Positions 6,892 to 10,811 of a DNA stretch of 10,811 nt are shown in pieces. The notes beneath the pieces are model-generated. The model was not told where the DNA came from, did not search any database, and was given only the letters and a program-made list of their open reading frames with translations. How positions within the stretch are numbered: position 1 is the stretch's first letter; the number at the start of each line of letters is the position of its first letter. The DNA comes from JBFHFS01 sp041583495 (lineage in GTDB: Bacteria; Bacteroidota; Bacteroidia; Bacteroidales; Marinilabiliaceae), in assembly GCA_041583495.1 (NCBI GenBank), contig JBFHFS010000095.1, forward strand, positions 1 to 10,811, given 5' to 3'. The translations under genes were made by a program, and so were the position numbers.

Positions 6892-8673
6892 ATGAAGAAA
6901 ATTGGGCTTATTTTGTTGGTTTCAATATTGGGACCTTGGGGATTAATGTCTCAATCGTTTATGATAAATCCTTCCGGCCGAAATACGGCCAGGCTGCTCA
7001 ATGGGAAATGGAATGCCATAATTGATCCATTTAATGGTGGGGATTATCGTAAGTTTTATCAAAACGAAAAACCGCAATCTGATCATCAGTTTTTTGAATA
7101 TTCATTTGAGCATGGTCTTCGATTGGATGTCCCCGGCGATTTTAATTCTCAACTTTCTGAATTAAAATACTATGAGGGAAGTATCTGGTATCAAAGATAT
7201 TTCGATTATAAGGTTAAAAAGGGAAACAGAGCCTTTATTTACTTTGCCGGCGTAAATTATGAGGCTTCGGTATGGCTCAATGGGAAAGAACTGGGAAAAC
7301 ATGAAGGCGGGTTTACACCCTTTCAGTTTGAAGTAACCTCATTCATAAAAGATGGGGAGAACGATTTGGTCGTAAAAGTTAATAACGACCGTCGTGTGGA
7401 TGGCATACCAGCGATGAATTTTGATTGGTGGAATTATGGCGGGATCACACGCGATGTTTTCCTGGTGGAAACCCCTGATGTTTATATAAAAGATTACAGC
7501 CTTCAGTTCAACAAAAAGGAGAAGAATGGGATAAAAGGCTACATACAACTCGATGGTTCACACGCCGCTCAGGTTGTAGAATTATCGATCCCTGACTTGA
7601 ATATAATTACGAGGATAAAAACCGATCTATACGGAAGGGCCTCATTTGAGCTAAAGGCTAAGCCGAAGTTGTGGGAGCCATCTTCGCCCCAGTTATATGC
7701 CGTAAAGATAACGGCGGGCAAGGATTCGGTTGCTGACAAAATTGGATTTCGAACGATAGAGACCAAAGGTTGTGATATCGTTTTGAATGGGAAACCAATT
7801 TTTCTAAAGGGAATAAATTTTCATGAGGAGATTCCCCAGCGTTTAGGAAGAGCTTATTCGGATGCCGATGCAGCCATGATTCTGAATGAAGTTAAAGCCT
7901 TAGGATGCAATTTTGCCCGAACGGCACACTATCCCCAAAATGAGCGAACTGTGGGTATGGCTGAGCAGATGGGTATTATGCTCTGGGAGGAGATTCCGCT
8001 ATGGCAGGCCATTGATTTCACTAATCCTGTGGTTCTTCAAAAAGCCCAGGCCATGTTGAGAGAAATGATTTACAGGGATAAAAACCGTGCGGGGATCATC
8101 ATCTGGAGTGTGGCCAATGAAACGAGGCCCTCAGAGTACAGAGACAAAGTTTTAAGTGATTTGATATCTATGGCCAGGGAAATGGATGATACCAGGTTGG
8201 TTGGGGCAGCATTTGACAATCCCAGGTATTCGAACCAAACGTCAACCTTCACCATAAATGATTCCATAACCGGGGTCGTGGATGTAGTAGGGGTAAATAA
8301 ATATTTGGGCTGGTATATGCCCTGGCCTTCAAATCCAGGGGAAATAGACTGGAACGTGGCGGTAGAAAAACCTCTTATCATGACTGAGTTCGGCTGTGAA
8401 GCACTCTTTGGGCAGCATGGATCTTCAAAGGTAGCCCATTCCTGGAGCGAAGAATACCAGGAAGAGCTGTACCGCAAAAATATAATCATGTTTAAAAATA
8501 TTCCTAATCTGAGGGGTACTTGTCCGTGGGTCCTTTTCGATTTTCGATCCCCTAATCGCTTTCATCCTTTAAATCAGGAAGGCTGGAACCGTAAAGGACT
8601 GGTTTCTGACAAGGGGCAACGAAAAAAAGCCTGGAATGTTATGAAAGAGTATTATGAGGGAATGGCTCAATAG
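6892..8673 (+). CDS. Glycoside hydrolase family 2, likely beta-glucuronidase
   Basis: This predicted exported retaining glycosidase removes non-reducing terminal sugars, most likely beta-glucuronic acid. Its 593 residues are close to the size of E. coli GusA. A type I signal peptide covers about 1-20. The sugar-binding jelly roll (about 30-190) holds SVWLNGKELGKHEGGFTPF, an Ig-like domain spans about 191-288, and the TIM barrel runs from about 289 to the end. RTAHYP lies at 343-348, the acid/base Glu is E410 in WSVANE, and the nucleophile is E499 in MTEFG. After it, ALFGQHGSS resembles the same stretch of GusA. Near the C-terminus WNRKGLVSDKGQRKKAW has Asn-x-Lys at 566-568, the pair that contacts the glucuronate carboxylate in known glucuronidases. 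Some GH2 galactosidases have a similar NxKG stretch, so beta-galactosidase or beta-galacturonidase activity is not excluded. It is separated from susD by a terminator. The first ATG, MKKIGLILL, gives a clean signal peptide. Confidence 0.92.
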   Translation: MKKIGLILLVSILGPWGLMSQSFMINPSGRNTARLLNGKWNAIIDPFNGGDYRKFYQNEKPQSDHQFFEYSFEHGLRLDVPGDFNSQLSELKYYEGSIWYQRYFDYKVKKGNRAFIYFAGVNYEASVWLNGKELGKHEGGFTPFQFEVTSFIKDGENDLVVKVNNDRRVDGIPAMNFDWWNYGGITRDVFLVETPDVYIKDYSLQFNKKEKNGIKGYIQLDGSHAAQVVELSIPDLNIITRIKTDLYGRASFELKAKPKLWEPSSPQLYAVKITAGKDSVADKIGFRTIETKGCDIVLNGKPIFLKGINFHEEIPQRLGRAYSDADAAMILNEVKALGCNFARTAHYPQNERTVGMAEQMGIMLWEEIPLWQAIDFTNPVVLQKAQAMLREMIYRDKNRAGIIIWSVANETRPSEYRDKVLSDLISMAREMDDTRLVGAAFDNPRYSNQTSTFTINDSITGVVDVVGVNKYLGWYMPWPSNPGEIDWNVAVEKPLIMTEFGCEALFGQHGSSKVAHSWSEEYQEELYRKNIIMFKNIPNLRGTCPWVLFDFRSPNRFHPLNQEGWNRKGLVSDKGQRKKAWNVMKEYYEGMAQ

Positions 8674-8888
8674 TCTCTGGGTTAACCTATTTTAATTGTT
8701 GCCTGAAATTAATATGGATTTGGGTTATATGGCGGTTCAGTATGGCGGCAGGCCTTAATAGGATGTCTCAAACAAGTAGCCTGGATCCCTCTTGATTTTT
8801 CATATATGGATTGGCAGCAGGGGAATGGCTTGCAAACAATCCTAAGTAAAGTCAGAATAATGAATCAAATTTAATTGGAATAAGAATT

Positions 8889-10019
8889 ATGAAAGCAAAA
8901 TTGTATCTTCTTATCCTACATCTATTTTTGTCGATGGTCGTTTTCGGGCAGTTTCCTGCTTTTCATGCACACCAAATAGGTGAATTTGGAAAATTTATGG
9001 GTCAAACGGCCCTGGTTGACTTAGATGAAGACGGTGATCTGGATTGGATCTTCGGAATGCGCGGTGAATTGTATTGGTTCGAATACCAATTGGCTGATAA
9101 ATGGATATTGCATGAACTTGGGAAAGGCGCACAAACAGATGTGGGTGGCTGTGCGGCTGATATTAACCGGGATGGAAAAACAGATTTTATGGTTGGTGAT
9201 GGTTGGTATGAAAACACCGGAAATTCTGTAGAACAACTTTTTGCCTATCATCACAAAGGTACGTTGTACAGCCATGACGATATTATGGCCGACATTGATG
9301 GAGATGGCATTGAGGATGTTGTTTCAAATAGCAATGATAAGCGGAATCCTCATCTGGTCTGGTACCGGATCCCTGAATATTATTCAAAAGAGTGGAAAGA
9401 AATTACTATTTCTGAAGGGATTCACGGAGGAATCGATCCTAAGGGAGCAGCAGATATTGATAATGACGGTGATCTCGATATTGTACGTGGAGATAGTTGG
9501 TTTGAAAACCTCACGGGTGACGGCACATCGTGGAAGGAACATGCTGTATTAATTCCTGAAGGTGGTTCAAGATGCGGGGAATATGGGTTGGCTTTAAAAA
9601 CCTGGACGACGGATATCGATAAGGATGGGGATATGGACATTATAGAAGCCGAATGTGATATTGATGATACCCGCGTATTTTTATGGGAGAATAAAGGGAA
9701 AGGAAAGGCCTTTACCTATCATCTGATTTCTGCTAATTCAACCAAACAAGACTTTCATTCTTTAGCGGTGGCTGATTTTGACAATGATGGAGATGAGGAT
9801 ATTTTCTCCGGAGGAGGTCCTATGACACAAGGAACACACAAGTGCTTTATTTGGGAAAATTTGGGAAGAAAAGGCTGGAAAGAGCATATAATTCTTGAAG
9901 GTTTCCGTTGTCATGAAGCCAAAGCTGCAGATGTTGATGGCGATGGCGATATTGACATTTGTACAAAACCATGGAGTGGGAATGTGCATGTATACATAGA
10001 AAATCAGTTAATAAAATAA
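8889..10019 (+). CDS. Secreted VCBS/FG-GAP repeat protein, predicted seven-bladed beta-propeller
   Basis: This exported protein of unknown function has 376 residues. A type I signal peptide ends near VVFG|Q (20/21). Seven calcium-binding-loop motifs of the form DxDxDGxxD lie at 44-52, 91-99, 135-143, 189-197, 242-250, 296-304 and 348-356, about 44-54 residues apart, which fits one motif per blade of a seven-bladed propeller. Most blades also carry an aromatic-rich strand such as LYWFEY, GWYENTG, SWFENL or FLWENKG. There is no lipobox, no transmembrane helix and no sorting domain at the C-terminus, so it probably stays in the periplasm or is released. Neighbouring glycan genes suggest binding or processing of carbohydrate; some polysaccharide lyases are propellers, but I see no catalytic signature to claim that. 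It follows the GH2 gene after 215 bases with no clear terminator between, so cotranscription is possible. Confidence 0.85.
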   Translation: MKAKLYLLILHLFLSMVVFGQFPAFHAHQIGEFGKFMGQTALVDLDEDGDLDWIFGMRGELYWFEYQLADKWILHELGKGAQTDVGGCAADINRDGKTDFMVGDGWYENTGNSVEQLFAYHHKGTLYSHDDIMADIDGDGIEDVVSNSNDKRNPHLVWYRIPEYYSKEWKEITISEGIHGGIDPKGAADIDNDGDLDIVRGDSWFENLTGDGTSWKEHAVLIPEGGSRCGEYGLALKTWTTDIDKDGDMDIIEAECDIDDTRVFLWENKGKGKAFTYHLISANSTKQDFHSLAVADFDNDGDEDIFSGGGPMTQGTHKCFIWENLGRKGWKEHIILEGFRCHEAKAADVDGDGDIDICTKPWSGNVHVYIENQLIK

Positions 10020-10184
10020 GATTTCTTAAATAAAATAGGCGTCTAAAGCAAACAATAATGAGTCAACTAAATTAATCAGGCTACATTCTGATCGTATTGG
10101 CTCTTATCGCGGGATATTTTTTTTCAAAAAGTCAATTATTTATTGGGAAAAAAGAAAGCAAATACTCACTAATTTTTTATTGTT

Positions 10185-10811
10185 ATGAAAAAAGAAAATA
10201 AAAAGGATTTAAGCAGGCGCAAGTTTTTGAGCTATAGTGCCATAGGGCTCGCCGGGTTCACGATTTTACCCAGCTGGCGGATGGCCAATGGGGTTCGTAT
10301 TCCTCCCAGCGACCGGGTGGTCTTAGGGTTTATCGGGCTTGGACGGCAGGGGCTCTCTGATTTTAGCAGTTTTACCGGATGCCCTGGTGTACAGGTGGTG
10401 GCCGGTTGTGACGTTCACCAACTGAAACGGGAACGTTTTAAGCGAAGAGTGGAGTCCTGGCAAAAGTCGCAGGGCGTGGCTTCGCGGTGCGATACTTACG
10501 AGTTCTATGAAGAACTTCTGGAGAGGAAAGACATCGATGCGGTCTCTATCGCCACCCCGGACCACTGGCATGCGCTGACCTCTATTCATGCCTGCCAGTC
10601 GGGAAAAGATGTCTATTTGCAAAAACCGCTTGCTTTCACCATCCGGGAAGGCCTGGAGATTGTTAAGGCTGTCCGGGGCAACAACCGCGTTCTGCAGGTA
10701 GGCAGCCAGCAACGTTCCAGTAAGGAGTTCCAACAGGCCATTGAGCTGGTTCGTAATGGATCCATCGGGCATATCGAAACGATCTATGCCAAGGTGGGCG
10801 ATCCCCCACAA
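10185..10811 (+). CDS. Gfo/Idh/MocA-family oxidoreductase with Tat signal, 3' end beyond the window
   Basis: This is an NAD(P)-dependent sugar or polyol dehydrogenase of the Gfo/Idh/MocA family, predicted to be exported folded with its cofactor. The first 209 codons are present; relatives usually exceed 400. A twin-arginine motif SRRKFL sits at 10-15, followed by a hydrophobic stretch (YSAIGLAGFTILPS). The Rossmann fold starts with VVLGFIGLGRQG, glycines at 51, 53 and 56, and an acidic residue D76 after the second strand. ATPDHWH (123-129) is the usual strand-4 motif. YLQKPLAFT (144-152) holds the catalytic-type Lys147, with Gln in place of the common Glu of EKP; I believe this variant occurs in a Tat-exported subfamily. 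QVGSQQRSS follows. GC content by hand count of three 60-base lines is about 52-57%, against about 40-42% in sampled lines of susC and the propeller gene. Substrate is not readable. It may act on a sugar freed by the GH2 enzyme. Confidence 0.93.
   Translation, partial: MKKENKKDLSRRKFLSYSAIGLAGFTILPSWRMANGVRIPPSDRVVLGFIGLGRQGLSDFSSFTGCPGVQVVAGCDVHQLKRERFKRRVESWQKSQGVASRCDTYEFYEELLERKDIDAVSIATPDHWHALTSIHACQSGKDVYLQKPLAFTIREGLEIVKAVRGNNRVLQVGSQQRSSKEFQQAIELVRNGSIGHIETIYAKVGDPPQ

Noticed and set aside
8680..8687. Palindrome GGTTAACC just after the GH2 stop codon.
   Set aside because: No loop and no T-tract, so it is not a terminator; an 8-base palindrome is expected by chance at this scale.
8728..8748. 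Direct repeat TATGGCGG at 8728-8735 and 8741-8748, 13 bp apart.
   Set aside because: Only 8 bases, no inverted symmetry, and far from the next start codon. Not enough to call a regulatory site.
8674..8888. Short protein-like stretches in the gap between the GH2 and propeller genes, for example IYGLAAGEWLANNPK followed by a stop near 8848, and a 52-codon open frame without a start.
   Set aside because: Each is short, the frames compete with one another, and no segment order or shared frame supports a gene. A BLASTX search would settle it.
10323..10811. A 162-codon open frame on the minus strand opposite the oxidoreductase.
   Set aside because: It is a shadow of the higher-GC coding sequence on the plus strand. 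The plus frame has Tat, Rossmann and QKP motifs, while the minus frame shows none.

Overview
The window reads as a polysaccharide utilisation locus (PUL) from a member of the Bacteroidota. The evidence is a SusC-like TonB-dependent transporter with an N-terminal STN domain, a SusD-like lipoprotein directly behind it, a FecR/DUF4974-type anti-sigma factor in front, AT-rich intergenic DNA without Shine-Dalgarno sequences, and exported carbohydrate-active proteins downstream. The style of the SusC and FecR N-termini resembles free-living Bacteroidales/Marinilabiliales, but that placement is a guess from memory.

Layout, all intact genes on the plus strand: (1) bases 1-263 are a leader with a perfect 11-bp inverted repeat and no recognisable gene; (2) an anti-sigma factor (264-1310); (3) a 148-base regulatory gap with an 11-bp direct repeat and a strong hairpin whose T-tract faces the minus strand; (4) SusC (1459-4932) and SusD (4944-6548), 11 bases apart and closed by a strong terminator (6583-6622); (5) 6625-6891, which appears to hold the decayed or frameshifted 3' end of a convergent minus-strand gene; (6) a GH2 enzyme with beta-glucuronidase hallmarks (6892-8673); (7) a secreted protein with seven VCBS/FG-GAP Asp-rich repeats (8889-10019); (8) the first 209 codons of a Tat-exported Gfo/Idh/MocA-family oxidoreductase (10185 to the window end), which is visibly richer in GC than the rest.

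Inferred working model: a glycan bound by SusD and moved by SusC displaces the STN domain, which signals through the FecR protein to an ECF sigma factor that is not in this window. The GH2 enzyme would remove terminal uronic acid (most likely beta-glucuronosyl) residues. The oxidoreductase may act on the released sugar or on oligosaccharides in the periplasm. The propeller protein is secreted and of unknown function. The genes themselves are familiar PUL types. The less ordinary signals are a possible antisense RNA unit over the susC leader, the paired direct repeats, the broken convergent gene, and the composition shift in the last gene.
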